Shown here piece by piece: positions 44,732 to 54,223 of a stretch of 64,000 nt of DNA. The notes under the pieces are model-generated. The model saw nothing but the letters and a program-made list of their open reading frames with translations, was not told the DNA's origin and searched no databases. A program made the position numbers and the translations under genes. The DNA lies in assembly GCA_025454835.1 (NCBI GenBank), contig JALONQ010000016.1, forward strand, positions 1 to 64,000. Reading direction: 5' to 3'. The stretch's first letter is position 1. Each line of letters begins with the position of its first letter. This stretch comes from Bacteroidota bacterium (GTDB lineage Bacteria; Bacteroidota; Ignavibacteria; UBA10030).

Positions 44732-47700
44732 TCAGCGGCCGGCTTCGATCCAACGCTTGTGCAACTCGGCAAAGAAGACCGCCGGACGGGCAGCCTCAAT
44801 GTCCTTCCACTGCTCGATGATCTCGTCGAACATCTGCACCGCGCGGCGCCGCTCGCCGAGTTGGGCATGCGCCGAGGCGATGTTCGCCTTGCACCCGTAG
44901 ACGACGTCCGTCCCGGGGAAGCTCTCCATGACCTTGGTCAGCTCCTCGATCGCGACCTTCCAGTTCTTCGCGTCAAAGAATTCCATCGCCGTTTCGTAGG
45001 CTTTGAAGGCTTCGACCTGACTCAGTTCATGAATGAGCTGTTTGGCCTCTTCCGCGCGTGGATTGTCGGGGAAGCGGTCGACGAAATGCTGGTACGCGAC
45101 CAGGGCCGAGTCGTACGACTTGTTGTTGTAGAAGTAGTCGCCGACGGAGAAGCCGGCGTCGGCCGCCAGGGGCGATGCGGGATAGCGTTCCGCGAGGCGG
45201 TCGAAGATCTCGATCATCTTGCCGGGATCGCCGGCTTGGTAGTAGCTCCAGCCCTCGTTCAACATGGCAAGCGGCGCGTTGTCGTTCTTCGGGTAGCGCT
45301 GGTAGACCCGCGCATACGCGGCCGCGGACTCCGCGAAACGGTTCGTGTTGAAGTAGGCCTCGCCGATCTGTAGCAGCGCTTCGGGCACCCGGTCGGACGT
45401 GTCGTGCTGCGCAACGAACGAGCGCAGCTGTTCGATGGCCCGGTCGGCCTGGCCCGACGAATAGAGCGACATGCCGTACAGGAACTTCGCCTCGGCGATA
45501 GAGTGTCCCGACGGATGGCTCGTGAGGTACTGCAGGTAGGCCTCGGCGGCGTTGCCGTAGTCGCCGGCCGTGAAGTAGAGGCCGGCGAGTTGGAAGAACA
45601 CGTCGTCGAGGAACGGTTGGTTCGGCAGGCGTTTTGACGCCTCGACCATCGTTCCGATCGCCTGCGACGGTTGCTGCTGGTTGCCGTGGCCGTTGGCGAC
45701 GGCGGCGTAGGCGCGGGCCAGGGCGGTCGTGTCGGGTTCCGACAGCGAAGTGGCGCGCCTTCCCGTCGTGACCGCGGCGGGGAAGTCGCCGGCCTTCAGC
45801 CGGAACTCGGCCAGCGCGGCGAGATACCGGCTTCGTTCCTGGTCAGACCCGGCCTCCTTGACGAGCTGCTCGATGATCTTCTCTCCGTCGGCCTTCTGGC
45901 CGGTGCTCATGAGCGAGAAGGCCATTTTCTCTTGCGCGCTCGGTACGAGAGCCGGGAAGACCTGCGTGAAGACGGCCGACGAGAGGCATCGCCGCAGGTC
46001 GGCGATGGCTTTGGGATGCGTCCCCATCTCTGCGTGCAGCAGGCCCCGTCCGTAGAGCGCTTGCATCCGCGTGTTCTCTGTCAGCGTCGTATCGGCTACG
46101 ACCGCATCGAATTCTGCGACGGCCCCCGGGAGGTTCTGCTGGGCGGTCAGGAATTCCGCCCGCGCCAGGCGGATGAACGGCTTGATGGAGGAGGAATCCT
46201 TGCCGCCTGAGGCCAGCGAACGGTCGAGGAACGCCTTGGCCCCGTCGGTGTCGCGCAGCGCTCCGTAGGCGCGCGTGATCCGTGCGAGCGTGAAGGGATA
46301 GTAGCTCGACGAGGGCTGGACGCGTTCGAGGTGTTCGATGGCGGGACGGTATTCTCCGAGCCCGTAGTATGACAATCCGAGGAAGTACTCCACTTCGCTC
46401 GAATCGATCCGGACGGTCTCACGTTGGAGGAGCGTTTCGAACTCGCGCACCGCTTCGCGATACCGGCGTTCGTCGAGGTACGACTTTCCGAGCTGTGTCC
46501 GGGCGATGACCGCCTCGTCCGATGCCGGCGCGGCTTCGATGACGAGCCCAAAGTCGGCGCGGGCATCGGCAAAGCGGACCTGCGACGATCGCGCCAGTCC
46601 GCGATAGAGCAGCACCTTGGGCCGCAGGTCGCTCGTAGGATAGAGCGTGACCATGGAGTCGGCGATCCGGACCGTATTGGCGTAGTCGCGAGCGTTGAAG
46701 TAGCTGCTCGTGGCAAGGAACATCGCCTGCTCGACGGGGAACTTGATCTCTTCGGCCTGCTCGGCGTACGCCTCGCCGTAGAACAGATACGCACCGGCGG
46801 CCTTGGCGTAGAACTTCTGCTCCTGGTACGTGCGGGCGATCTTGTATTGCAGCTTGGCTTGGAGCGGCTTGTTGCTGAAACTCTGGTCGATGGCCTCTTG
46901 GTACACCCGGATGCCATCCTCCAGGCCCGAATGCTCCGTCGTGTATTCGGCCATCTTGATGATGGTCGCTTCGACGAGCGACGGCATGAGCGAGAAGGTG
47001 GTCACCACCTTCCGGTAGTTCACCATGGCGCTGTCGTAGAGTCCGCGCGCGCGGTAGGCGTCGCCGATGCGGACCTGTGCTTTGGCCGTGAGTTCGAGCG
47101 TCGTCAGGTCGACGTCCTTGCCCGACACCGCTTCGAAGAGCTTGCGGTCGCGCAACGCCTTCAGCTCCACGTTCTCCCATTCGCTCTTGGCGAAGCTCTC
47201 GGGCCGGTACTTGTCGATGAGACCGTTGAACGCTCCGATGGAACGGTCCCAATGCGCCTGCTCGAAGTAGATCTCCGCGAGCTGATAACGCGCGCGAGGG
47301 TCGAGCGGATGGTCGGGGAACTGGCCGATCAGCTGTTCAAACGCCGTGGCCGAGCTGTCGAGTTGTTTCAGCTCACGGAAGCACCATCCGACGTCATAGA
47401 GAGCCTGGGGCGCCTTGTCGCTCCCGCCGTGCCGGTCGATGAGCACCCGGGCCTCCGCGATCGCCCGCGCGTAGTCCTTGTCGGAGTACGCGATCTCGTA
47501 GATCTGGTATTGCGCCAAAGCGGACAATCGGGGAGAGTCTTCGCGTTGTTCGACGATCCGATACAGGCTGATGGCGCTGTCCTTCTGTCCCAGGTTCCGG
47601 AGGGCGTTCCCCTTCTGATAGTACGACGCCGTCCGGACGCCCACGTTCAACTCGTTGTTGAGGAGCAGCACCCGGATGCTGTCCTCGTTGAGCAGGTCGC

Positions 47701-47869
47701 TGTTCGACCCGATGATCTCATCATACTGTTCGATCGCCCGTACGTAGTCCTTGGCGGCGTAGAAATCCTGGCCGCTCTTGAAGCGCGACTGCAGCTCGCC
47801 GGGCGTGGGAGTGAACCAGGCCGCGATCGAGATGCCGATGGCGATGATGATGATGGTCTTGAAGTCCAT
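44732..47869 (-). CDS. Giant TPR protein, membrane anchored
   Basis: The 1045-residue protein begins with an uncleaved-looking membrane segment (MDFKTIIIIAIGISIAAWF) and then consists almost entirely of tetratricopeptide-type helical repeats, with phrases such as AIEQYDEIIGSNSD, AYYQ/ALYDVGWCFRELKQLDSS and AEAYLQYLTSHPSGHS. About 20 or more repeats can be counted by eye. Such proteins act as periplasmic scaffolds in envelope machines, comparable to YbgF/CpoB in the Tol-Pal system. It lies 37 bases upstream of the TonB-like gene. On the upstream side, a 24-copy heptanucleotide array directly precedes its start codon, so translation or transcription may be influenced by that array. Confidence 0.82.
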   Translation of the reverse strand: MDFKTIIIIAIGISIAAWFTPTPGELQSRFKSGQDFYAAKDYVRAIEQYDEIIGSNSDLLNEDSIRVLLLNNELNVGVRTASYYQKGNALRNLGQKDSAISLYRIVEQREDSPRLSALAQYQIYEIAYSDKDYARAIAEARVLIDRHGGSDKAPQALYDVGWCFRELKQLDSSATAFEQLIGQFPDHPLDPRARYQLAEIYFEQAHWDRSIGAFNGLIDKYRPESFAKSEWENVELKALRDRKLFEAVSGKDVDLTTLELTAKAQVRIGDAYRARGLYDSAMVNYRKVVTTFSLMPSLVEATIIKMAEYTTEHSGLEDGIRVYQEAIDQSFSNKPLQAKLQYKIARTYQEQKFYAKAAGAYLFYGEAYAEQAEEIKFPVEQAMFLATSSYFNARDYANTVRIADSMVTLYPTSDLRPKVLLYRGLARSSQVRFADARADFGLVIEAAPASDEAVIARTQLGKSYLDERRYREAVREFETLLQRETVRIDSSEVEYFLGLSYYGLGEYRPAIEHLERVQPSSSYYPFTLARITRAYGALRDTDGAKAFLDRSLASGGKDSSSIKPFIRLARAEFLTAQQNLPGAVAEFDAVVADTTLTENTRMQALYGRGLLHAEMGTHPKAIADLRRCLSSAVFTQVFPALVPSAQEKMAFSLMSTGQKADGEKIIEQLVKEAGSDQERSRYLAALAEFRLKAGDFPAAVTTGRRATSLSEPDTTALARAYAAVANGHGNQQQPSQAIGTMVEASKRLPNQPFLDDVFFQLAGLYFTAGDYGNAAEAYLQYLTSHPSGHSIAEAKFLYGMSLYSSGQADRAIEQLRSFVAQHDTSDRVPEALLQIGEAYFNTNRFAESAAAYARVYQRYPKNDNAPLAMLNEGWSYYQAGDPGKMIEIFDRLAERYPASPLAADAGFSVGDYFYNNKSYDSALVAYQHFVDRFPDNPRAEEAKQLIHELSQVEAFKAYETAMEFFDAKNWKVAIEELTKVMESFPGTDVVYGCKANIASAHAQLGERRRAVQMFDEIIEQWKDIEAARPAVFFAELHKRWIEAGR

Positions 47870-47883
47870 GGTGAAGCGAGAGG

Positions 47884-48051
47884 CCAGAGGCCAGAGTCCA
47901 GAGGTCAGAGGCCAGAGTCCAGAGGTCAGAGGCCAGAGTCCAGAGGTCAGAGGCCAGAGACCAGAGGTCAGAGGCCAGAGACCAGTGGTCAGTAATCAGT
48001 GATCAGTAATCAGGGATCAGTGATCAGTAATCAGTAATCAGTAACCAGTGG
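47884..48051. repeat. Heptanucleotide tandem array, 24 copies
   Basis: The 168 bases divide exactly into 24 consecutive 7-mers that all begin YCAG. The first part cycles CCAGAGT, CCAGAGG, TCAGAGG as a 21-base higher-order unit. The last part uses TCAGTAA and TCAGTGA, and the array ends in CCAGTGG. A 25th, decayed copy (CGAGAGG) may precede it. It fills the gap between the outer-membrane barrel gene and the TPR gene, with only 14 bases on each side. Confidence 0.95.
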
Positions 48052-48065
48052 ACGGTTGCCGTCTT

Positions 48066-51000
48066 TTAGAAACCAGCGTAGACCGTCACGAACAGCAACG
48101 ACTCGTCCAGGTGCCGATACCGCGGGTCGGGGAGCCGGGGGAAATCCCGCGTCGTGAACTTGTAGCCGAAGTCGATGACGACGTTGTAGCCGCCGTAGGA
48201 TGACTTGTTCGTCAGCGTCACGGCAACGGTCCGGCGGTTCTCGTCGAACGCGGGGGACCGGATGTTCTTGATCTGGTAGATGAGCGCGTCGCCGAGTCCC
48301 GCGATGCCCTGGAACCCGACCCGGAGGAACGTCCGGTCGGTCAGGCTGTAGTCGAGACGGAGGATCGGCATGACCTCTTGAACGTGGCTCGTGACGGTGC
48401 TGGTGCGGATGCCCGTCGGGAGCTCTTCGTTCTTTACCGTCTTGGCCGTCCGGACCTTGAACTGCGGGATCACGAGGAGCTTGTTGTTCAGGAAGCGGAA
48501 GGTGTAGTCGATCTTGTTGACGACGCCGAGCTTCGTGATGCGGCCGTCCTTCTGGTCGTTCGGATTGAGGAAGGCCCCGCGGATATCGCGGAGCCCGTTG
48601 CCCACGTTGTCCTGCTCGTTATTCTCGAACCGGACGTTGTTCTCGATGCGCAGGTCGGGGATCTGGGTGTAGACCGTTCCGAGGTAGAGCTGGTCGACTC
48701 GGCTGCTGCGGTACTCGAGCGGGTCGAACACGAACTCGGGAACCGCGGAGTTGATCGTGAGCGCGCCGGTGAACTGGTAGCCGTTGTTCGGGATGTTGTC
48801 TTCGACCCGCTTGCGGACGAAGAAGAGGTTCATCGTGCCGAATCGAGGGGTCCCGGCCTCATAGGTCCACTTGAGGTAGTCCGAGTTGTTCTTGCCGCCA
48901 TGCGCCGGTGCGCGTTCGCGGATCGTGCCGACGCGCAGATTCATCGACCGCATCAGCTCGATGCTCGAGAAGAGGTGATACCCGTCCAAGTCGGGATTAT
49001 AGGCCATGTCGGGCAGGATGTCGTTCTCCTGGACGTCGATGACGCCATTGTTGTTCCAGTCGTCGCCATAGATGAAGAAGGGGGGGTCGACGTAGAACGT
49101 CAGGAAGTCCTGCTGATAGTCGGGGATGCCGTCCGAGTTCCGGTCATCGTCGGGGATGCCGTCGCGGTCGGCGTCGCGTCCGGGGAAGATGCCGGCGTCG
49201 GGTTTGCGGATGATGTCTGAGAGTCCGATGAGCTCATTCGAGTTCTGCCGATAGCCGAGGAAGAAGGGGTCGCCAAATCCGGGCAAACCGACGCGGTAGT
49301 TGTAGTTGACGACGTCGCCGTTCCGGATGTCGGGGAAGGCCCGGACATTGTAGTGGTAGAAGCCGTCCTCCCACCGGTCGTTGTCGTCGTTGTCGTCGAC
49401 CAAGGAGAAGATCGCGCCTCCGCCGTTTCCCGGCGTGTAGTTGCCCGGGGTCGGTTCCACGGTCTGGTCGGCGTCGAACGTGACCTGATCGGGCCTGATG
49501 GGGACGTTCTGCGAGCCGTAGAAGGAGTTGTCGACGGTGTACATGTCGAGCCGGCCCGTATAGCCGGGGTCGATGCGATAGCGTTCCGCGCCAAAGCTCA
49601 CCCGTCCGACGCGTTTCGTGCCGCGCACATAGAACGCGTTGCTCTTCTTCTCGAAGCGCGCACCGGGCAGGATCGGGTATTTGTTGAACTCGCCCATCGT
49701 CGCGAACTCGCCTTCGATGTCGAAGCCCTCCCAGCTGAACTTGAAGTTCAAACCGTAGGTCTGCATACCGGTCGTCAGGCCGTACGAGAATCGTACGACC
49801 CTCTTGTTTGAAGCGTCCTTGACGTTGCCGTCGGCCCGGAGAGCGGTCTTGAACGGCGTCACGTAGGGCGGGTATCCAGACGTCACGACACTGTCGGCGT
49901 GCGACCGGAAGCGCTGTGAGCCGGTCAGGTTGTACTCGTCGAGGTAATTGACCCAGTCCTGGCTCAGGTCGATCTTGTAGTCGTTCGCGAGGACGACGGA
50001 GAAGTCGACGCTTGTGACCTCGGAGGGCATGACGTAGGCGTACGTCACATTGTAGTCGATGTCACGACGGTCGCTCGGCAGCTCGTACGGATATCGCAGG
50101 TTCACGGCTCCGGAGCGCACCTTGTAGAACACGTGGTCCGTCTGGCTGACCGTGTCGCGCGCGGGGAAGGTGGCGACGTACAACGGTGCATAGTCGCGGA
50201 ACACCCAGTACTGTATCGGATGGCGGATCGTCGTCCGGTTCGGGTCGGGGACCTGGTTCTTGATGTTCGTCGTCGGCATCGCCTGGCCGTTCACATAGAT
50301 CTGCGGCGGGCCGAAGATCAGCGGACCGGAGTTGTCGCCCGGCGTGTCGTCGCGAACTGTCACAAAAATGACCCGCGGGATCGCGCTCGGAGGGATGCCG
50401 CGGAAGTCGGTATTCCGTCCGTCGGCCGTGGTGCGGCGCTGATGCTGGTTCACGTACGTTACGCCAACGGTCAACACGTCGCCTAGGTCGGTCTCGAAGT
50501 GGCCGCCGAGCAGGTAGGTCGTCCATTCGCGGAGCCTCAGGATCTGCTGGCGCGAGGTGAGGACGTTGTCGGGGTCCATGCGGATCGGGTCGGACACGCG
50601 CGACGACAGGACGGTGGCACGGTACTTCGGCGTGGAGGCGTCCCAGCGGATGCCGTTGAAGCGGGCCTTGTCGAGGGTCAGCGATGTGAACTTCGTCCGG
50701 ATGGCGTCGCCGACCATGAGACGGCTGGTCAGGCCGCTGTAACTGTCGTTCATGATGACCAGGTTCGAGAAGTACGAGCTGTAGAAGCGCGTTTTGCTCA
50801 TGCTGCTGACAGGCACGTCGAGCACGCTCGTCGCGGGCCGCTGTTCTTCGTTGAGGGCATAGACCGTGACGCCGTCCACGAGAAAGTTGCCGAACCCGTC
50901 GTAGAACTTGCGGCGCAGCAGTCCGGTGCTGTAGTTCTCGTAGTTGCGGCCCGAATAGTTCAGGTACGTGCCGCGGTCCTGGTCGTCGGAGATGAACTGC

Positions 51001-51083
51001 GCCTGCGCGTCCGGTGCGAGGGCGCCGCCGGCGAGTACCACCATCGCCAGGACAAACAGCGGATGACGGAGGGAGGGTCGCAT
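48066..51083 (-). CDS. Large outer-membrane barrel protein, unknown family
   Basis: The 1005-residue protein has a signal peptide (about residues 1-28, VLAMVVLAGGALAPDAQA) and a strand-rich body ending in VTVYAGF, with the terminal phenylalanine of outer-membrane barrels. A calcium-loop segment of the thrombospondin type 3 kind (DADRDGIPDDDRNSDGIPDY) lies near residue 645-665, with a second Asp-rich loop at DDWNNNGVIDVQEND. The first third has LTSRLMVGDAIRTKFTSLTLD and GVTYVNQHQRRT. It is four bases downstream of a PorV-like gene. I considered SprA, the T9SS translocon pore, but the length is less than half and I do not see its signatures. A dedicated pore or large surface barrel served by the ExbBD complex is possible. 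Confidence 0.7.
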   Translation of the reverse strand: MRPSLRHPLFVLAMVVLAGGALAPDAQAQFISDDQDRGTYLNYSGRNYENYSTGLLRRKFYDGFGNFLVDGVTVYALNEEQRPATSVLDVPVSSMSKTRFYSSYFSNLVIMNDSYSGLTSRLMVGDAIRTKFTSLTLDKARFNGIRWDASTPKYRATVLSSRVSDPIRMDPDNVLTSRQQILRLREWTTYLLGGHFETDLGDVLTVGVTYVNQHQRRTTADGRNTDFRGIPPSAIPRVIFVTVRDDTPGDNSGPLIFGPPQIYVNGQAMPTTNIKNQVPDPNRTTIRHPIQYWVFRDYAPLYVATFPARDTVSQTDHVFYKVRSGAVNLRYPYELPSDRRDIDYNVTYAYVMPSEVTSVDFSVVLANDYKIDLSQDWVNYLDEYNLTGSQRFRSHADSVVTSGYPPYVTPFKTALRADGNVKDASNKRVVRFSYGLTTGMQTYGLNFKFSWEGFDIEGEFATMGEFNKYPILPGARFEKKSNAFYVRGTKRVGRVSFGAERYRIDPGYTGRLDMYTVDNSFYGSQNVPIRPDQVTFDADQTVEPTPGNYTPGNGGGAIFSLVDDNDDNDRWEDGFYHYNVRAFPDIRNGDVVNYNYRVGLPGFGDPFFLGYRQNSNELIGLSDIIRKPDAGIFPGRDADRDGIPDDDRNSDGIPDYQQDFLTFYVDPPFFIYGDDWNNNGVIDVQENDILPDMAYNPDLDGYHLFSSIELMRSMNLRVGTIRERAPAHGGKNNSDYLKWTYEAGTPRFGTMNLFFVRKRVEDNIPNNGYQFTGALTINSAVPEFVFDPLEYRSSRVDQLYLGTVYTQIPDLRIENNVRFENNEQDNVGNGLRDIRGAFLNPNDQKDGRITKLGVVNKIDYTFRFLNNKLLVIPQFKVRTAKTVKNEELPTGIRTSTVTSHVQEVMPILRLDYSLTDRTFLRVGFQGIAGLGDALIYQIKNIRSPAFDENRRTVAVTLTNKSSYGGYNVVIDFGYKFTTRDFPRLPDPRYRHLDESLLFVTVYAGF

Positions 51084-51087
51084 GGTC

Positions 51088-52020
51088 TTAGAACGAGGTG
51101 CGGAAGGTCACATGATGAGTGCCGCCCACGTGGTCGAGACGGGTCGGCTGTCCATACGCATAGTCAAGGCGAAAGCCCGCCACTTCCACGCCCACGCCGC
51201 CGAACAGGTCGCCTTGTTGCGCGGGGCTCAGCGCCGCATTGCCGCCGGCGCGCACCGTGAACGAGGCTTCCTGCCCAAGCACGGTCCCGCGGGCGGCGAC
51301 GATCTCGACGCCCAGAGCCATCTGGTGGAGGTCGCCGGCAGTGAGGTAGTGCGCGTGCACGATGTAGTCGAGCGCCCTTGAAACGTACGCGACGCCGAAG
51401 GTGGCGGCGAGGTCGAGCTTGCCGTCGGGTGAGCCGTTCGACGCGATCGACGGACGGGTGATGTCCTGTACGGACGCGGCGACGATGACATCGTTCTCGG
51501 GCAGAAGGTCGGCGAACTTGGCCTGCACGCCGGCGTCGAACGACAACGTCGTCTTCGAGAGCCCGTCCTCGGGGACGGCCAGCCGTCCTGACGGAGCCGC
51601 CGATGACCAGTACAGCAACTTGACGCTGCCGCCCACCGTCAGGATGTCGAACAGGTTCTGGGCATACGATCCGACGAGCTCGCCTTCCTTCCAGGCGTTC
51701 GAGCGGAACGCTTTGATGCCGACCCCGACGTTCCCGATGAGTCCGAGGTTCGCCACGACCGAGCCCGAAAGATAGCTGAGCTGGTCGCCGCTGATCCCTG
51801 GGAACAGGTTCGTGTAGGACGTCGAGAGGGTGAGGGAACTGAGGCTGCCGATCGCGGCCGGGTTGAAGAACAGGGCGTTCGGGTCGTCTTGAATGGCGAC
51901 GAGCGAACCGCCGAGGGTCACGGCCCGCGCGCTGACGGGCAGCTTCCCGAATCCGCCGGCCGAGACCGCGGTGGCGGTCACGGCGAGTGCAAGAGCCAAG
52001 GTGAGCGGTCGAAGGGGCAT
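51088..52020 (-). CDS. porV: PorV/PorQ-family outer-membrane protein
   Basis: The 310-residue protein belongs to the PorV/PorQ (UPF0164) family of FadL-like barrels. A signal peptide (LALALAVTATAVSA) is followed by the characteristic ARAVTLGGSLVAIQDDPNALFFNPAAI. The mature chain ends in VTFRTSF. In T9SS, PorV shuttles cargo from the translocon to the attachment complex, and several paralogues usually exist. Its place directly before a large barrel gene and after a discoidin/FlgD-like protein suggests that this copy is a specialised partner of the adjacent barrel. The specific symbol is tentative because PorV, PorQ and other paralogues cannot be told apart here. Confidence 0.75.
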   Translation of the reverse strand: MPLRPLTLALALAVTATAVSAGGFGKLPVSARAVTLGGSLVAIQDDPNALFFNPAAIGSLSSLTLSTSYTNLFPGISGDQLSYLSGSVVANLGLIGNVGVGIKAFRSNAWKEGELVGSYAQNLFDILTVGGSVKLLYWSSAAPSGRLAVPEDGLSKTTLSFDAGVQAKFADLLPENDVIVAASVQDITRPSIASNGSPDGKLDLAATFGVAYVSRALDYIVHAHYLTAGDLHQMALGVEIVAARGTVLGQEASFTVRAGGNAALSPAQQGDLFGGVGVEVAGFRLDYAYGQPTRLDHVGGTHHVTFRTSF

Positions 52021-52045
52021 GGCGAGACTCGATTCCGATGACGTC

Positions 52046-53698
52046 TTAGTACGCGATCGTGACCGTGCGGGTCAGGACCGACGGATTCAGTCCGTCCGTC
52101 TCGACCCGGATCTGCAGCAAGTAAAGGCCCGGCGGCAACAGGCGGCCGTTGTCATCTCGTCCATCCCAGATGATGGCGTCCTGTTCCACGTAGGCGCGGG
52201 CGGAGGACGACTGGTTCAACAGGGTGCGGACGAGACGGCCGCTGATATCGAACACCTCGACATGCACCGGACGGGGGACGACGAGATTGGTGACGATGAA
52301 GGAGACGTGGGTCTGGTCATTTCGGCCGTCGCCGTTCGGCGTGAACGGGTTTGGGTCGATCTCCGCCGTGGAAATGATCTGGTCGGGAACGCCGGTGGTC
52401 AGCAGCGTCCAGCCTTCCTCACCGCCGGCCATCTGCACGTCCACGCGTTGCGGGTTGTCGGGCCGGAGCGACGAGATGATCTGCGCCGGGAGACGGTTCG
52501 TGAGCAGGACGGGCGTGAGCTTGATCTGGGCGACCAAGCGCGACCCTGAGGATACCCGGGGCGAGAGGCCGATCGCGATGCGTCCGGGCGTGCTGCGGGC
52601 CGAGTACCCCACCGGCGCGTTGTCGAGCAGGACGCCGGTGACCACGATCGGAACGGCCGTCTGGAGCACGAGGGTGTCGATCCCGAGTGAGCGCGCATCC
52701 AGCGTCAACGTCACTTCGTAGTTGACGATCGCTTCTTTAAGGATCTCGACGGTCTGTGGCGTGACGCGGGCGCGGGCGGCGGTCGCCACGAGCGACGTAT
52801 CGTACCACATCCGGAACGAATCGAGCCTGGGGGTTTCGAGCGTGCTCGTGTAGAGGATCGCGCGGTACTGCATGTACCTCCGCGGCTCAAACACTTCGAA
52901 AAGCGCCCCCGTATCGGCGATCTCCTGGCTCCAGGGGCTCCAGGTGTCGTTCACGGTCGAGGCGCCTCCCGTGCGGACCTGGAAGGTCGTGAACGTCTCC
53001 GGCGGAAAACCGCCCCACCAGCGGATCGATCCCCAGTTGACCGTCCGCCCCATGTCGACCACCTTCGACGTGTAGCGTCCGCCGGAGAGAAAGCCGACGG
53101 AGAAGATCCGGATTTCCGTGATGACCGTGCTCAGGTTGGACGGCGGTCCGTCCATCCGGTCGACTTGGATGACGACAAACCGAGCCGTGTCGGGGTTGAA
53201 CGTATCGTTCGTGACGGTGGTGTCGTTGATGGGCACTGATTTGGCGCGGCGGAAGCTGATGCTGTCCTGTCCCAGCCAGAGGCTGTAGCCGCGAAGACGA
53301 AAATCCTTGGACGGGGTGAAGATGTCGATCCGGTTGACAAGACGGAACGCCCCGAGGTCGATCATGAGGCGGGTCTGTTCCTGGCCGGGGACCAGCTCGA
53401 AGATGCTCGAGAAGCTGACGATGCCGTCGGTCAGCCGCTGCGGATTCGAGAACGAGGGGGACACCCGTGCCGGATCGACGTTGCCGTACTTGACCGAGAC
53501 GAGACGGCTGAGGGCAATGTTCGTGTTCTGACCGGTCTTGAGAATGGCGCGGTTCGGGATGGTCGACAGGTCGGTCTCGGTGCTGTCGGTCTGCGCGTTC
53601 GCCGCCGTCAGGGCATTGACATTGAAGGTCAACTGCGCGAACGCAACGGTGAAGCTGAGGCAGCAGAGAAGGAGGATGGCGAGCGATCGTCGGCTCAT
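52046..53698 (-). CDS. Secreted protein with discoidin-like and FlgD/gliding-type C-terminal Ig domain
   Basis: The 550-residue protein has a signal peptide (LAILLLCCLSFTVAFAQ). Residues about 60-200 resemble an F5/8 type C (discoidin) domain (RLTDGIVSFSS, MIDLGAFRLVNRIDIFTP, FVVIQVDRMDG). A second beta-sandwich region follows (VVDMGRTVNWGSIRWWG). The C-terminal 100 residues are an FlgD-like/gliding-type Ig domain with IDPNPFTPNGDGRNDQT, VHVEVFDISGRLVRTL and IWDGRDDNGRLLPPGLY. This is related to, but not the same as, the NYPNPFNP sorting domain. Carbohydrate or surface binding is plausible. It lies between exbD and porV, with gaps of about 25 bases on both sides. Confidence 0.75.
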   Translation of the reverse strand: MSRRSLAILLLCCLSFTVAFAQLTFNVNALTAANAQTDSTETDLSTIPNRAILKTGQNTNIALSRLVSVKYGNVDPARVSPSFSNPQRLTDGIVSFSSIFELVPGQEQTRLMIDLGAFRLVNRIDIFTPSKDFRLRGYSLWLGQDSISFRRAKSVPINDTTVTNDTFNPDTARFVVIQVDRMDGPPSNLSTVITEIRIFSVGFLSGGRYTSKVVDMGRTVNWGSIRWWGGFPPETFTTFQVRTGGASTVNDTWSPWSQEIADTGALFEVFEPRRYMQYRAILYTSTLETPRLDSFRMWYDTSLVATAARARVTPQTVEILKEAIVNYEVTLTLDARSLGIDTLVLQTAVPIVVTGVLLDNAPVGYSARSTPGRIAIGLSPRVSSGSRLVAQIKLTPVLLTNRLPAQIISSLRPDNPQRVDVQMAGGEEGWTLLTTGVPDQIISTAEIDPNPFTPNGDGRNDQTHVSFIVTNLVVPRPVHVEVFDISGRLVRTLLNQSSSARAYVEQDAIIWDGRDDNGRLLPPGLYLLQIRVETDGLNPSVLTRTVTIAY

Positions 53699-53722
53699 AC
53701 GCGTAGGGGGTCGGTGTCCGTC

Positions 53723-54220
53723 TCAGCCTTCCTCAACGATCCCCAGGATCTTCTTGTCCTGGTCGAGCAGGGGGGCGAGGCTGAAGCGGGTGATCTGGGC
53801 CATGTAGAGCTCGTCGATGATGCGGACCGAGTTCTCATACGGGCTCTTGCGGTCCACTTTGACGAGCGTGATCAGGTTCGGGTTCGCCTGGCCGCGCTCA
53901 CGCAGGAAACCGCGCAGCTCGTTCCAGGGGATCGAGCGAGGATTCTCGGTGCCGAGGTTCCAGAAAACGCGCCCGTCGGCCACGACGCGAAGCAGGAGGA
54001 GCGTCGATTCCGTCACTTCGCTCTTCGACTCGCTCGGCGGCAGGTTGATCTCCATGACCTGCGGCAGGCTGAAGGTCGTCGTGAGCATGAAGAACGTCAG
54101 CAGGAGGAACGCCACGTCGACGAGGGGCGTCATGTCCATGTGCACGCCAAGCCGCCGCGCCTTCTTGCGCTTGCCTTTCTTGTGGGAGCGTCCGCCCCCC
54201 AGGTTCATTCCTCCGGCCAT
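53723..54220 (-). CDS. exbD: ExbD/TolR-family protein (second copy)
   Basis: The 165-residue protein has a basic cytoplasmic N-terminus (SHKKGKRKKARR), one transmembrane helix in MDMTPLVDVAFLLLTFFML carrying the proton-path aspartate, and a periplasmic domain. ExbD works with ExbB to convert proton flow into mechanical work on a TonB-like partner. It follows the first exbD by three bases. ATG 54208 (MNLGGG) is an alternative start. Two different ExbD proteins with one ExbB are common in Bacteroidota and imply a heterodimer. Confidence 0.92.
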   Translation of the reverse strand: MAGGMNLGGGRSHKKGKRKKARRLGVHMDMTPLVDVAFLLLTFFMLTTTFSLPQVMEINLPPSESKSEVTESTLLLLRVVADGRVFWNLGTENPRSIPWNELRGFLRERGQANPNLITLVKVDRKSPYENSVRIIDELYMAQITRFSLAPLLDQDKKILGIVEEG

Positions 54221-54223
54221 CGG

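Noticed and set aside
46424-47995. Long plus-strand open frame (523 codons) opposite the TPR gene, ending in GQSPEVR repeats
   Set aside because: It is antisense to a well-supported TPR gene; the heptapeptide repeat only reflects translation of the 21-base unit of the heptamer array.
47884-48051. CRISPR array
   Set aside because: The repeats are contiguous 7-mers without spacers, and no cas-like genes are nearby.
48066-51083. SprA (T9SS translocon) identity for the barrel
   Set aside because: Length is less than half of SprA and none of its recognisable phrases were seen; left as unknown family.
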